Source: Mesorhizobium sp. SARCC-RB16n
GTDB taxonomy: Bacteria > Pseudomonadota > Alphaproteobacteria > Rhizobiales > Rhizobiaceae
NCBI RefSeq assembly: GCF_008520305.1
Contig: NZ_ML703290.1
Coordinates: forward strand, 18,807-82,806
Direction of reading: 5' to 3'
Length of the DNA stretch: 64,000 nt
Shown here piece by piece: positions 51,292 through 59,771 of this stretch (positions are counted from its first letter, which is position 1; the number at the start of each line of letters is the position of its first letter). The position numbers and the translations under genes were made by a program. The notes beneath the pieces were generated by a model. The model was not told the DNA's origin and searched no databases. It was given only the letters and a program-made list of their open reading frames with translations.

Positions 51292-52092
51292 ATGCTGCGA
51301 CAAATATCCGAGGACGTCCGCGTCAACCTCAAGGACCGGCTGCGGGAACTCCGCGACATCATCCGCCAGAGCCGTCATGACGGCGCCAGCGAGGCCAGCC
51401 TGCTGCACGAAGCGACCAGCCATCTGCCGCCGTTTCCGGGCAAAGGCATCGAAGGCCTGCTCAGCCATGCCGCGAGTGCCGTCGACGAAGCGCTATCGAT
51501 CGCCGAATCCTTCGTTCCGCATGAACGCCCGATAAGGGTCGATGGAACGACCGTCAAAGGTCTCGGCACCTATTTTCCGGCCGGAGACGAAGAACGGCAA
51601 TTGAGCGCCGAGCGCCTGTTCCGCCGCGACATGTACTATCTGACCAAGGCGGTGCTTGCCGGGCTGAAGATCGACCATGCCCGCATCCATGAAGCTGGGT
51701 TCGCCGCGGCCCACGCGGCCATGCGCAAGCGCCATGGCGAACTGTTGGCCGCGCTGGCCGCGCCTGGTGCTGGACTGCAGGCGATCGCGGCGACGTGTTC
51801 GGCGTTGCTGGTCGAGTGCCTCGACCAGCGTCCGGTCCGCTTTGGCGAAGCAACGCCGGAAACGACTGCCCCTGGCGGCCGGGTGCTCGACGTAAGCTGC
51901 CTTGCGCCGGTCGTCCTGGCTTGCGGCCTGGCGACAACCGGCCGCGACGGCGCGCCGGAGCCCGACATGCTGGAAATCGCGATCCTGGCCGCCGATATCC
52001 GCCGCGAGCGCATCGTCCAGGCCTGTGCCAAGGCGAACCCGGTCGATGAATTGACACCTGTCTTCGCCACCTTGCTTGCGCATTTGCCTTAA
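51292..52092 (+). CDS. hypothetical protein, 266 residues
   Basis: ATG 51292 follows GAGGCAAACCGCG and opens a soluble 266-residue protein without signal peptide or membrane helix. The N-terminus (MLRQISEDVRVNLKDRLREL) is a basic amphipathic helix. A Phe/Pro-rich segment SHLPPFPGKGIEGLLSH follows, then a helical C-terminal half with paired Cys. I do not recognise a family. It is divergent from the SorC gene and convergent with the PTS operon, so it could belong to either sugar locus. Confidence 0.7.
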   Translation: MLRQISEDVRVNLKDRLRELRDIIRQSRHDGASEASLLHEATSHLPPFPGKGIEGLLSHAASAVDEALSIAESFVPHERPIRVDGTTVKGLGTYFPAGDEERQLSAERLFRRDMYYLTKAVLAGLKIDHARIHEAGFAAAHAAMRKRHGELLAALAAPGAGLQAIAATCSALLVECLDQRPVRFGEATPETTAPGGRVLDVSCLAPVVLACGLATTGRDGAPEPDMLEIAILAADIRRERIVQACAKANPVDELTPVFATLLAHLP

Positions 52093-52133
52093 GGGCTCCA
52101 GCGCGTTCCATAAGACAGTGCGGCTGCGCAGGG

Positions 52134-54113
52134 CTACTTCCCGGCCGCCATCGCCGTGATCGTCTTCTTGGCGCGCTGGATCGAGGCCGGGCTCATCGAC
52201 AGCTCGGTGAGACCCATCTCCAGGAAGGCCGGAATGAGATCCGGCCGGCCCGCCGCCTCGCCGCACATGCCCACCATGATGCCGGCGGCGACGCCGGCCC
52301 TGGCCGTCAGCTCGATCGCCGACATGACGGCCGGATTGGTGACGTCGTTGAGCTTCGCAACGGTCGGGTTGAGCCTGTCGGCGGCCATGATGTACTGGGT
52401 CAGGTCGTTGGTGCCGATCGAGAAGAAGGCCACCTCCTTGGCCAGTGCCGGCGCGATCAGCACGGCGGCCGGGGTCTCGATCATCACGCCGAGATCGAAC
52501 GTCGCGTGCGGCACGCCCTCGGCCTTGAGTTCGGCGGCGCATTCATCGACAAGAACGCGCGTCTGCCGCACCTCGCCAAGATCGGAGACCATCGGCAGCA
52601 TCACCTTGATGTTGCCGTGCACGGCGGCCCGCAGCAGCGCCCTGAGTTGACGCTTGAAGATATCGGGCCGGTCGAGGCACATGCGGATGCCGCGCCAGCC
52701 GAGGAATGGATTTTCCTCGTCGGGAAACTCGATGCCGGCAATCGGCTTGTCGCCGCCGATGTCGAGCGTGCGCACGATGACCGGATAGGGCGCAAACGCC
52801 TTGGCCAGCGCCGCATAGGTTTCGGCCTGCATGTCTTCCGAAGGAAGGTGCATGTGGCGCATGAACAGGAGCTCGGTGCGGAACAGGCCGACACCCATGG
52901 CCCCGGCTTCCTGCGCCGCCTCGATCTCCTCCAGCGACCCGATATTGGCAGCGACCTCGATGACCCTCCCGTCCGCCAGCTTCGGCGTCACTGTCTTGAA
53001 GGCGGTCAGGCCGGCACGCTCCTTCGCCGCCGCTTCGACACGGCCGGCGAAATCGGCGCGCGTCGCTGCATCGGGGTCGATGATCACCTGTCCGCTGTTG
53101 CCGTCGAGCGCCACCTCGTTCGCCGTGCGCAAGGCATCGATCCGGTCGCCAAGGCCCAGCACCGCCGGAATGCCATGCGAGCGGGCGATGATGGCGATGT
53201 GCGAAGTGGCGCCGCCGTGGCCGCACACCACGCCGCCGATGCGTTTCAGGGGCGCACGCGCCAGATCCCAGGCACCGATGTCATCGGCGATCAGGATCGC
53301 ACCCTGCGGGATATTTTCGAGGCTGACGTCGTCTTGGCCCAGCAGCACCAGGCAAATCTGCCGTCCGACCGCGTGGACATCGTCCGCCCGTGCGTTGAGA
53401 TAATGATCGTCGACGGCGCTGAAATCGGCGGCGATGGTGGAAGCGGCGGTGATCGTGGCCGAGACCGCGTCATTGCCGCCCTTGATCGCCTTCTCGGCCT
53501 CGCCGGTCAGGCTGTCGTCGGCTGCGATATCGCGAAGTGCCGCGACGATGCCGCGGTCTCCCGCCGACAGACTATCCTGCGCCAGCGCCCGATCCATGCG
53601 CGCCTGGACAGCGCCGACGGCGGCGCGGAATCTGTCGATCTCGCCGGCGATTTCTTCTGGCTGCAACATGCGGCCCTGTCCGGCGAGGTCAGGCGGGAAA
53701 TGCGCGAAGGCGGGTCCGATGGCGACGCCCTCGCTTGCGGCGACACCACGCAAACCACTGCTTGCGTCGCCTGATGCAGCCGGCGCGGATTGGGGCGCGG
53801 GCGCCGCTTCCTTGCCTGCGTCATTCGCCGGGGCGTGCGCTTCTTCGTCGTCGAGACCCGCCTTGGGGTTCTCGAGATAGCCGATCAGTGCCTCGATCGC
53901 CTCGATGGCATCGGCGCCGTTCGCCCGCACGGTGACTTCCTGGTTTTCCTTGACCGCCAGCAGCATAAGCTTGACGGAGCTCTTGGCGCTGACCGCCTTG
54001 CCGTCCTTGACCAGTTCGACGTCGGATTCGAAACCCTTGGCGAGCTTGACGAAGCGCGTGGCGGGACGGGCGTGCAAACCTTCATGCACTCTGACGATGG
54101 TCGAGCGTTCCAT
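52134..54113 (-). CDS. PTS phosphocarrier HPr fused to enzyme I
   Basis: A 659-residue fusion. Residues 1-85 are HPr with the phospho-His in VHEGLHARPATRFV (His14). An Ala/Pro-rich linker (about 95-118) leads to enzyme I: the phospho-His region GGATSHIAIIARSHGIPAV, the PEP-binding NIGSLEEIEAAQEAGAMGVG and FRTELLFM, the catalytic SIGTNDLTQYIMAADR, and Cys in MVGMCGEAAG. It passes phosphate from PEP to the IIA component encoded upstream. It is the last gene of the glucitol-type PTS operon, 57 bp after srlB. The ordinary rhizobial nitrogen PTS uses separate proteins, so this fusion is dedicated to a sugar. Confidence 0.95.
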   Translation of the reverse strand: MERSTIVRVHEGLHARPATRFVKLAKGFESDVELVKDGKAVSAKSSVKLMLLAVKENQEVTVRANGADAIEAIEALIGYLENPKAGLDDEEAHAPANDAGKEAAPAPQSAPAASGDASSGLRGVAASEGVAIGPAFAHFPPDLAGQGRMLQPEEIAGEIDRFRAAVGAVQARMDRALAQDSLSAGDRGIVAALRDIAADDSLTGEAEKAIKGGNDAVSATITAASTIAADFSAVDDHYLNARADDVHAVGRQICLVLLGQDDVSLENIPQGAILIADDIGAWDLARAPLKRIGGVVCGHGGATSHIAIIARSHGIPAVLGLGDRIDALRTANEVALDGNSGQVIIDPDAATRADFAGRVEAAAKERAGLTAFKTVTPKLADGRVIEVAANIGSLEEIEAAQEAGAMGVGLFRTELLFMRHMHLPSEDMQAETYAALAKAFAPYPVIVRTLDIGGDKPIAGIEFPDEENPFLGWRGIRMCLDRPDIFKRQLRALLRAAVHGNIKVMLPMVSDLGEVRQTRVLVDECAAELKAEGVPHATFDLGVMIETPAAVLIAPALAKEVAFFSIGTNDLTQYIMAADRLNPTVAKLNDVTNPAVMSAIELTARAGVAAGIMVGMCGEAAGRPDLIPAFLEMGLTELSMSPASIQRAKKTITAMAAGK

Positions 54114-54170
54114 GGCAAATACTCTGCTTTTTTGGGCACCAAAGCCAGACTGGCCGGGGCGCGAATGCTT

Positions 54171-54551
54171 TCAGGCGGCGATGGTGATGATCGCGTCTGT
54201 CTTCAGCGCGGCCACGAGGGCTTGCGTATCGACCTGCGATGCGCAGATCTCGCCCGGCCTTTCGGCCTCGATGGCGCCGTTGAACGAGATGACGACGTGG
54301 CCCATCTCGAGGACCTTGCTCCAGGCGCTGGCACCGACGGCGGTTATGGTGGCGATAACCGGACCAAGGGTGATCGACGCGCCCTTTTCAGGCGCGCCGT
54401 CGCTGGGTCCGATCTCCGTCTTGTGGAGCACGGACACCTCGGCAAGCTCCGGCGGCGAGCCATCCGCGAACAGGATGACCACGCCCCCTTCGGCGAGGTC
54501 CGCCACTTCGGGTCCTATTGCCGTGACCCGTGTCTTGAGAAGAACCGACAT
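54171..54551 (-). CDS. srlB: PTS glucitol/sorbitol transporter subunit IIA
   Basis: A 126-residue IIA of the glucitol family. The core HKTEIGPSDGAPEKGASITL gives the candidate phospho-His, and ITAVGASAWSKVLEMGHVVI is a family landmark. It relays phosphate from HPr-EI to the IIB part of SrlE. ATG 54551 begins MSVLLKTRVTAIGPEV; the longer frame overlaps srlE and was rejected. It starts 26 bp after the srlE stop. Confidence 0.92.
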   Translation of the reverse strand: MSVLLKTRVTAIGPEVADLAEGGVVILFADGSPPELAEVSVLHKTEIGPSDGAPEKGASITLGPVIATITAVGASAWSKVLEMGHVVISFNGAIEAERPGEICASQVDTQALVAALKTDAIITIAA

Positions 54552-54577
54552 ATGGCGAACCTCGTTATTTCCGGTGT

Positions 54578-55582
54578 TTAGAACACGATCAGGGAGAAGA
54601 CCCAGGCAATCAGCACCGAGACCGGGCCCATGATCTGGCGGCTGATGAGAACCGCCGGCACGCCGATTTCGATGGTTTTCGGCTTGGCCTCGCCGAGCGC
54701 CAGGCCGACCGGAACGAAGTCGCAGCCGACCTGGGTGTTGTAGGCAAACAGCGCCGGCAGCGCCATTGCCGGCGAGATCGTGCCGTTGGCGATCTGCGGG
54801 CCGATGATGGCAACGCCGATGACCTGCGCGATGACAGCGCCTGGCCCCAGGATCGGCGACAGGAACGGCAGGCCGCAGATCGCCGAGATGACCAGCAGGC
54901 CGACGATGTTGTTGGCCAGCGGACCCATCGGCTGCGCCAGCACGTCGCCGATGCCGGTGTACAGGATGAGGCCGATGAGCATGGTCACGAAGGCCATGAA
55001 CGGCAGCACGTTGCGCACCACCTGGTCGATCGTGCGGCGACCGGCATTGAAGAAGATGCCGACCACACGGCCCATGACGCGGCCGATCGAGCTGATCAGG
55101 CCGATCAGCCCGCCTTCGCTCGGCAGCGGCTTTGGCGCAGCGGCTGGAGTGCTGGTGTTTGAACTCATCGATGCTGCTCCCCCCGCAGTGGTGACCGCTT
55201 CGGATCCGTCCGCCATTGTGACGTTGGCCGGCTTCACGCCCGAAACGTAGATGTCCTCGGTGATGAACTGGGCGAGCGGCCCAGCCTGGCCGACCGGCGT
55301 CAGGTTGACGGTCGGGATACGCTTGCGCGGATAGACGCCGCATCTTGCGGTGCCGCCGCAATCGACGACGACAACCGCCATCTCGCCTTCCACCGGCGGC
55401 GCCTTGAAGCCGTCCACGGCTGTGGCGCCGGTCATGTCGGCGATGAGTTGGGCCACGGGATGGATGCCGCCACCGGTGACGGAGACGACCTTGTCGCGCT
55501 GCGCGGTCGGCTCGATGACGAGCGGGCCGCCCCAGCCGGCGGAGCCCCGGGAGATTTTTACGGCTTTGTATGTCTTGGCCAT
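54578..55582 (-). CDS. srlE: PTS glucitol/sorbitol transporter subunit IIBC (SrlE)
   Basis: A 334-residue protein. The N-terminal IIB domain (residues 1-130) carries the phospho-Cys region VVVDCGGTARCGVYPRKRIP. A Ser/Thr/Ala-rich linker (about 130-155) precedes a membrane domain with five or so helices (FMAFVTMLIGLILYTGIGDV; LLVISAICGLPFLSPILGPG; FAYNTQVGCDFVPVGLALGE). With SrlA it forms the sugar channel. It lies 16 bp after the srlA stop. Confidence 0.93.
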   Translation of the reverse strand: MAKTYKAVKISRGSAGWGGPLVIEPTAQRDKVVSVTGGGIHPVAQLIADMTGATAVDGFKAPPVEGEMAVVVVDCGGTARCGVYPRKRIPTVNLTPVGQAGPLAQFITEDIYVSGVKPANVTMADGSEAVTTAGGAASMSSNTSTPAAAPKPLPSEGGLIGLISSIGRVMGRVVGIFFNAGRRTIDQVVRNVLPFMAFVTMLIGLILYTGIGDVLAQPMGPLANNIVGLLVISAICGLPFLSPILGPGAVIAQVIGVAIIGPQIANGTISPAMALPALFAYNTQVGCDFVPVGLALGEAKPKTIEIGVPAVLISRQIMGPVSVLIAWVFSLIVF

Positions 55583-55598
55583 GATGTCCTCCCCGCCC

Positions 55599-56366
55599 TT
55601 ACAGCTCGACGCCCTGGCGGCGTGCCATGATGGCGGTGATGCGCTCGGTCAGCATGCCCTTGAGCAGGATGACGACGAGACCGACGATCGCGTACCAGAT
55701 CGCCACCTTGACGTGATAGCCAGGGGCGATGACGCCCCGCTTCTCAAGATCGAGCAAGGCCACGAGCATGCCACCCCAGACGAAATATTCGCCAGGGTTG
55801 ATGTGCGGGAAGAGGCCGAGCGGCGGATGCACGTAGGACACGGCCGCGTCGTAGAAGGCGGGTTTGTGCTTTTCTTCCAAAAACGTGCCGAAGGTGTAGG
55901 CCATCGGATTGGTGAGGAAGAACACCGCCAGCACCGGCAGCACCGTATAGCGGGTCAGCGCGATCCGGCCAGCACCACGCGCCAGGCCGTGGACACGCTC
56001 TTCGCCGACCAGTTCGGTGACGGCGTAGAACGCGGTCATCAGCACGACAAGTGTCGGGATGATGCCGGTGACAAAGCCGGCAAAAACCTCGCCACCCTTC
56101 TGGAAGATGCCGATGAAGTACTTGCCGATGGCAGTGAGCCAGCCAAGCTGCTCTTCCTGCTGCACGTTTTTCAGCTGTTCCTTCAGCTGATCGGCGGTGA
56201 CCGGCGCGCTGTCGGTCTGCGCCTGTGCCAGGACCACGAGATGATCGGAAGCATGCTCGACGGCGAGCTTGCCATGCAATGCGGCATCCGAAACCATGGC
56301 ACCCGCGACATGCAAATTGTGCACGGCCATGTCGGCATGCTGCGCCAACAACGAAAATACAGACAT
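55599..56366 (-). CDS. srlA: PTS glucitol/sorbitol transporter subunit IIC (SrlA)
   Basis: A 255-residue IIC2-type subunit. It starts with an unusual 75-residue polar N-terminal stretch rich in His, Gln and Ala, then the membrane domain with YFIGIFQKGGEVFAGFVTGI, NPMAYTFGTFLEEKHKPAFY and LFPHINPGEYFVWGGMLVAL. Known SrlA proteins have about 185 residues, so the extra N-terminal part is a local feature. An alternative start at Val or Met inside the stretch cannot be excluded. It transports a hexitol together with SrlE. Confidence 0.9.
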   Translation of the reverse strand: MSVFSLLAQHADMAVHNLHVAGAMVSDAALHGKLAVEHASDHLVVLAQAQTDSAPVTADQLKEQLKNVQQEEQLGWLTAIGKYFIGIFQKGGEVFAGFVTGIIPTLVVLMTAFYAVTELVGEERVHGLARGAGRIALTRYTVLPVLAVFFLTNPMAYTFGTFLEEKHKPAFYDAAVSYVHPPLGLFPHINPGEYFVWGGMLVALLDLEKRGVIAPGYHVKVAIWYAIVGLVVILLKGMLTERITAIMARRQGVEL

Positions 56367-56419
56367 TTCTCCTCCTTATGCCGGCCCGCCGGTTTATCCC
56401 GGTCGGCGCACGGCCTCCT

Positions 56420-56857
56420 CTATGCCCTTGCTACGTTCAAGCCGGCCAGGCCCGGCTTCTTCCCCGGCTCCGACCGTGCTTTGTCGATCTGTTCGATCGC
56501 CCGCTTCACGGCCTCGGCCACACCGGGTTCCCCCTCCCCCATGATCGCAGGGTTGGACCGGAGTCGATCGAGGGGAACACCCTCGAATTCTTCATGTCGC
56601 TTGAATTTGGTGAACACGGAACGGCCGCTCATCACCATCATGCGGCGCACGATCAGGTCAGGCGTCACCACGACCAGCGCGATGGTTCCCTTGGCAAATC
56701 GGCCGCGAAAATTGCCGGCGCCGACGAAGCCGTCCTTGTACTGATCGGTGACGCCCCGGAAGACATCCGAATAGTGCCGCATCTGCAGCCAGACGCCGAG
56801 CGACTGCAGCGCCCACACAATAACCAGCAGAAGCAGTCCCCACTGCCAAATCGCCAT
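56420..56857 (-). CDS. gutM: GutM family regulator of the glucitol operon
   Basis: A 145-residue protein with an N-terminal membrane helix (WQWGLLLLVIVWALQSLGVW) followed by the GutM domain (NFRGRFAKGTIALVVVTPDL). GutM is an activator of the glucitol operon in enterobacteria. It is the first gene of the PTS operon, 53 bp before srlA. Its Pro/Lys-rich C-terminal tail has no recognised motif. Confidence 0.88.
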   Translation of the reverse strand: MAIWQWGLLLLVIVWALQSLGVWLQMRHYSDVFRGVTDQYKDGFVGAGNFRGRFAKGTIALVVVTPDLIVRRMMVMSGRSVFTKFKRHEEFEGVPLDRLRSNPAIMGEGEPGVAEAVKRAIEQIDKARSEPGKKPGLAGLNVARA

Positions 56858-56924
56858 TCGGTTTCTCCTCCCGAAGCCTCAATTGAAGCGCACCTTGGAC
56901 CGGCGCGCGACAACAGCAAAGTGA

Positions 56925-56947
56925 GAACATTTGTTTCCGCGAATGTC
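56925..56947. promoter_or_regulatory. weak inverted repeat in the gutM leader
   Basis: GAACATTTG and CGAATGTC flank a 6-bp centre about 70 bp before gutM and 104 bp before the divergent hypothetical gene. It could be an operator for the PTS operon. No regulator with a matching site is evident. Confidence 0.3.
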
Positions 56948-57050
56948 AATATGTATGATATTGCCCTCAACCATGGTCATCCACAGGGCCGCCGCGCGAT
57001 TTCGGCGAGGGCACGACTGTGCTAGCCTGTGGGGAAACGGGATACAGGAA

Positions 57051-57692
57051 ATGGAACTGCCCTTCAGGGATGAACTGGCCCTCATGCCCGACCTGCGCCA
57101 CCGGCTGCGGCAGTTGCGCTGGTTCCGCGCCACCTTCCGCGGCAGTGCCAAGGTGGTTTCGGACACATTCGGCGTACGCTTCGAAATCGACGAGGCGAAG
57201 CTGACCCGGGCTTTTCTCGACTGGGTCGAGGTCATGGAAGCGCAGAAGCGCTTTGCCGCGATCGACCGCGCCGACTTCATCGTCTTTGCCGCCGGTCTCG
57301 TGCTGCGCGAACTGATAAAACAGGCACCGGCCAGGGAGATATCCGGCCTTACCCAGCTCATCGAAACGGACCAGAATGCCGGCACGCTGGACATCATCCG
57401 CTTCTGGCCGGAAGGCTTTCTCTACACCAATTACTGCGTCTCGGTGATTTCGGCCATCTACGAGCAGGAGTTCGGCTCGGCGCCCAGTATCGACAAATGC
57501 GCCGACGACCTGCGCACCTGGTGGTCCTATCGCGAGAACGTCACCGAAATGCCGGCCTATGCCGTGGCTTTCCTCGATCGCTTCCTCGGCGCGGAACCGA
57601 ATTGGATCACGCCCGACCGCGCACAGTCGCGGCAGGCCATGCAACGGGCGCTCGGATCCTCCCGCGCCAGCGATGCCTTACGCCAGCTTTGA
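57051..57692 (+). CDS. conserved-looking hypothetical protein, 213 residues
   Basis: ATG 57051 follows AGGAA directly and opens a soluble, mostly helical 213-residue protein: MELPFRDELALMPDLRHRLR at the N-terminus and a Trp/Tyr-rich core (RFWPEGFLYTNYCVSVISAI). There is no signal peptide or known motif. The frame is open to 56931, but that part is in the gutM leader. It is divergent from the PTS operon and 91 bp upstream of the HAD phosphatase gene, possibly cotranscribed with it. I do not recognise the family. Confidence 0.7.
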   Translation: MELPFRDELALMPDLRHRLRQLRWFRATFRGSAKVVSDTFGVRFEIDEAKLTRAFLDWVEVMEAQKRFAAIDRADFIVFAAGLVLRELIKQAPAREISGLTQLIETDQNAGTLDIIRFWPEGFLYTNYCVSVISAIYEQEFGSAPSIDKCADDLRTWWSYRENVTEMPAYAVAFLDRFLGAEPNWITPDRAQSRQAMQRALGSSRASDALRQL

Positions 57693-57783
57693 ATTGGCCA
57701 CTAATGCCGCGTTCCCCGCTATTGAACATTTGACTTTTTATCGATAGCGATGTGCGGATTCTGACAGAGGCCGGGAGAAACGC

Positions 57784-58458
57784 GTGGCGCCGTCAAGACT
57801 GATTATTTTCGATTGCGACGGCGTTCTCGTCGACAGCGAGCCCTTGGCCGCGAAGGCCTATGAGCGTGTCTACGACAAGCATGGCATGCCTGGCGTCCAC
57901 GGCGGCATCATCGCCCAGTGCGTCGGCATGAAACAGGCCGACATCATCGTCAGGATCAAGGAATTGACCGGCCATCAGTTTCCCGCGGCGGCCGACGGCG
58001 ATATCTGGGCGGAAACAAAAGTACTTTTTACCGAAGAGTTGAAGCCAACGCCTGGAATAGGCTCGTTTCTGGAAATGCTTGCAGGCGATCGCTGCGTTGC
58101 CTCGTCATCGTCCGTCGAGCGCATACACCACAGCCTGGCGGTGACCGGGCTGGCGCGGTTCTTCGGCGATGCGATCTACAGCTCCTCGATGGTCAAGAAC
58201 GGCAAGCCTGCGCCCGATATTTTCCTGCTCGCCGCCGCCAGGATGGGCGCCAACCCGGCCAACTGCATCGTCATCGAGGATTCGCCTTTCGGCATCCAGG
58301 GCGCGGTTGCCGCCGGCATGACGGCGATCGGCTATACCGGTGGCGGACATACTTATGCGGAGCATGCCGCACGGTTGACGGCGGCCGGCGCCGATTTCAT
58401 CTGCGCCGACTGGAATGAAGTTAGCCGGCAATTGTCGGGGCTCGGCGTGCCGGCCTAG
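57784..58458 (+). CDS. HAD-superfamily phosphatase (beta-phosphoglucomutase-like subfamily)
   Basis: A 224-residue HAD IA hydrolase with motif 1 FDCDGVLVDSEPLA, motif 2 VASSSSVERI, motif 3 Lys in KNGKPAPDIFLLAAARM and motif 4 IEDSPFGIQGAVAAGM. The cap lies between residues 15 and 80. It may act on a hexitol or sugar phosphate, which would fit the PTS neighbourhood, but its substrate is not determinable. The start is GTG 57784 with GGGAG upstream. Confidence 0.9.
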   Translation: MAPSRLIIFDCDGVLVDSEPLAAKAYERVYDKHGMPGVHGGIIAQCVGMKQADIIVRIKELTGHQFPAAADGDIWAETKVLFTEELKPTPGIGSFLEMLAGDRCVASSSSVERIHHSLAVTGLARFFGDAIYSSSMVKNGKPAPDIFLLAAARMGANPANCIVIEDSPFGIQGAVAAGMTAIGYTGGGHTYAEHAARLTAAGADFICADWNEVSRQLSGLGVPA

Positions 58459-58465
58459 GCTGAGA

Positions 58466-59572
58466 CTAGAGAGGCCGCGGCCATTCGCTGCGTGGGATTT
58501 GAGCTCCGACACGGAAGTTGAACGACAACACCCTCGTCGCGTCGGTATCGACCTCGCACCGGAAACTCAGCCGGTACCATGTGGTCATCGTGCTGAAGGC
58601 GGCCTGCGGAGGGCTAAGAACATTGCCCACCTTCAGCGGAATGGTTGGCAACCATTTGGGAGTATAGTCCGCATTCTGTAATTCCTGGTCCAACACGTTG
58701 GCGCAAAGGTTGGCAACACGCTGATCGCGAGGCACGCCGGTCATGGAGCTTGCGGCCAGCGCATCGCCGGTTGCGCCCTGCGAGTAGAGCTTTCGAACAC
58801 CCGGAAGACCGGAATAGATCGGCGATCCCCCAGCGGCAGTGTTCGCGGGATTTGATGTCTCTCCGCTCCCGCTTCGCGGCTTCAAGGTCTTGGCGGATCT
58901 GAACTTCATCGGCTTTGCGGGTTTGGGCTTTGCCTTTTCGGCCGGGGTCGGTGGCTCGGGTTTACCGCCGGCATCGGCCGCCAACGGCGTTGGCGCCGCG
59001 GCTGCGGGCTTTTCGGCGGTTTGTGCTGCCGCCTCCCGTTCGTCTGCCTGCTGTTTGTCCGTGTCCTGGGTCGCCGGCTTTTCCTCGTTCTGTGCCAGCT
59101 TGGAGTCCGCGGGTGCCGAAGATGGGGTCTCTGCGGGCTTGGGCACGGCGGGAGGCTTCGAAGTGTCATCCTTGGACGGCGACGGCGCATTGTCTTGGGC
59201 ACCGCTTCCATCGAGGGATTTCTTCGGCCCGGTATCCTTGTCGCCATACTGAAAAACGCGCTTCAGAACCGGAGCGTCCAATGGCTTACGCGGCTCCTCC
59301 GGCGGCTTTTCAACCTTGGGTTCTGGGGGCTTTTCGGCTTTGGGTTCCGGCGGCTTTTCGGCTTTGGGTTCCTTTGGTGGCGGCACGGGTTTCGGTTTTG
59401 GCTGCTCGGGCGGCGGCACGAGCGCGACATTGACCGGCTGCTCCTCCTGCGGCTGTTGGGGTGGCGTGGGTATGCCATAGACCAGGAGTGCCACGACAAG
59501 CGCATGCAGGATCAGCGATGCGGGGATACCCCACAGCAAATTCCGACGCCGCTCTCCTGTCTCGTCCTTCAT
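58466..59572 (-). CDS. TonB-like protein with C-terminal DUF930 domain
   Basis: A 368-residue envelope protein. An N-terminal helix (LLWGIPASLILHALVVALLV) is followed by a Pro/Lys/Glu-rich region with tandem KPPEPKAE-type repeats (about residues 50-100), a disordered Ala/Lys/Thr region, and a DUF930 domain at the end (ANLCANVLDQELQNADYTPK; TMTTWYRLSFRCEVDTDATR). This resembles TonB-like energy-transducing layouts, but the C-terminal domain is not a TonB domain. ATG 59572 is the first ATG; an in-frame TTG at 59608 exists. It is convergent with the HAD gene, 7 bp apart. Confidence 0.85.
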   Translation of the reverse strand: MKDETGERRRNLLWGIPASLILHALVVALLVYGIPTPPQQPQEEQPVNVALVPPPEQPKPKPVPPPKEPKAEKPPEPKAEKPPEPKVEKPPEEPRKPLDAPVLKRVFQYGDKDTGPKKSLDGSGAQDNAPSPSKDDTSKPPAVPKPAETPSSAPADSKLAQNEEKPATQDTDKQQADEREAAAQTAEKPAAAAPTPLAADAGGKPEPPTPAEKAKPKPAKPMKFRSAKTLKPRSGSGETSNPANTAAGGSPIYSGLPGVRKLYSQGATGDALAASSMTGVPRDQRVANLCANVLDQELQNADYTPKWLPTIPLKVGNVLSPPQAAFSTMTTWYRLSFRCEVDTDATRVLSFNFRVGAQIPRSEWPRPL

Positions 59573-59771
59573 CCTGACCGATGTGGAATGAAATCGCGGC
59601 GGCTTCAAGCACAGGCGCCGAATTGGGGCTATTTTGCCGCTGACAGCTTGGTGATCTCATTGATTGCGCACGAGGCAGCGCTACTGAGGTGTGTTGGTGC
59701 GACATCGAGCAGGATACGATCATTGCCGCTGCTCACGGCTGGTGCGGCCCTTCTCGCCGAAGCCGCCGAGC

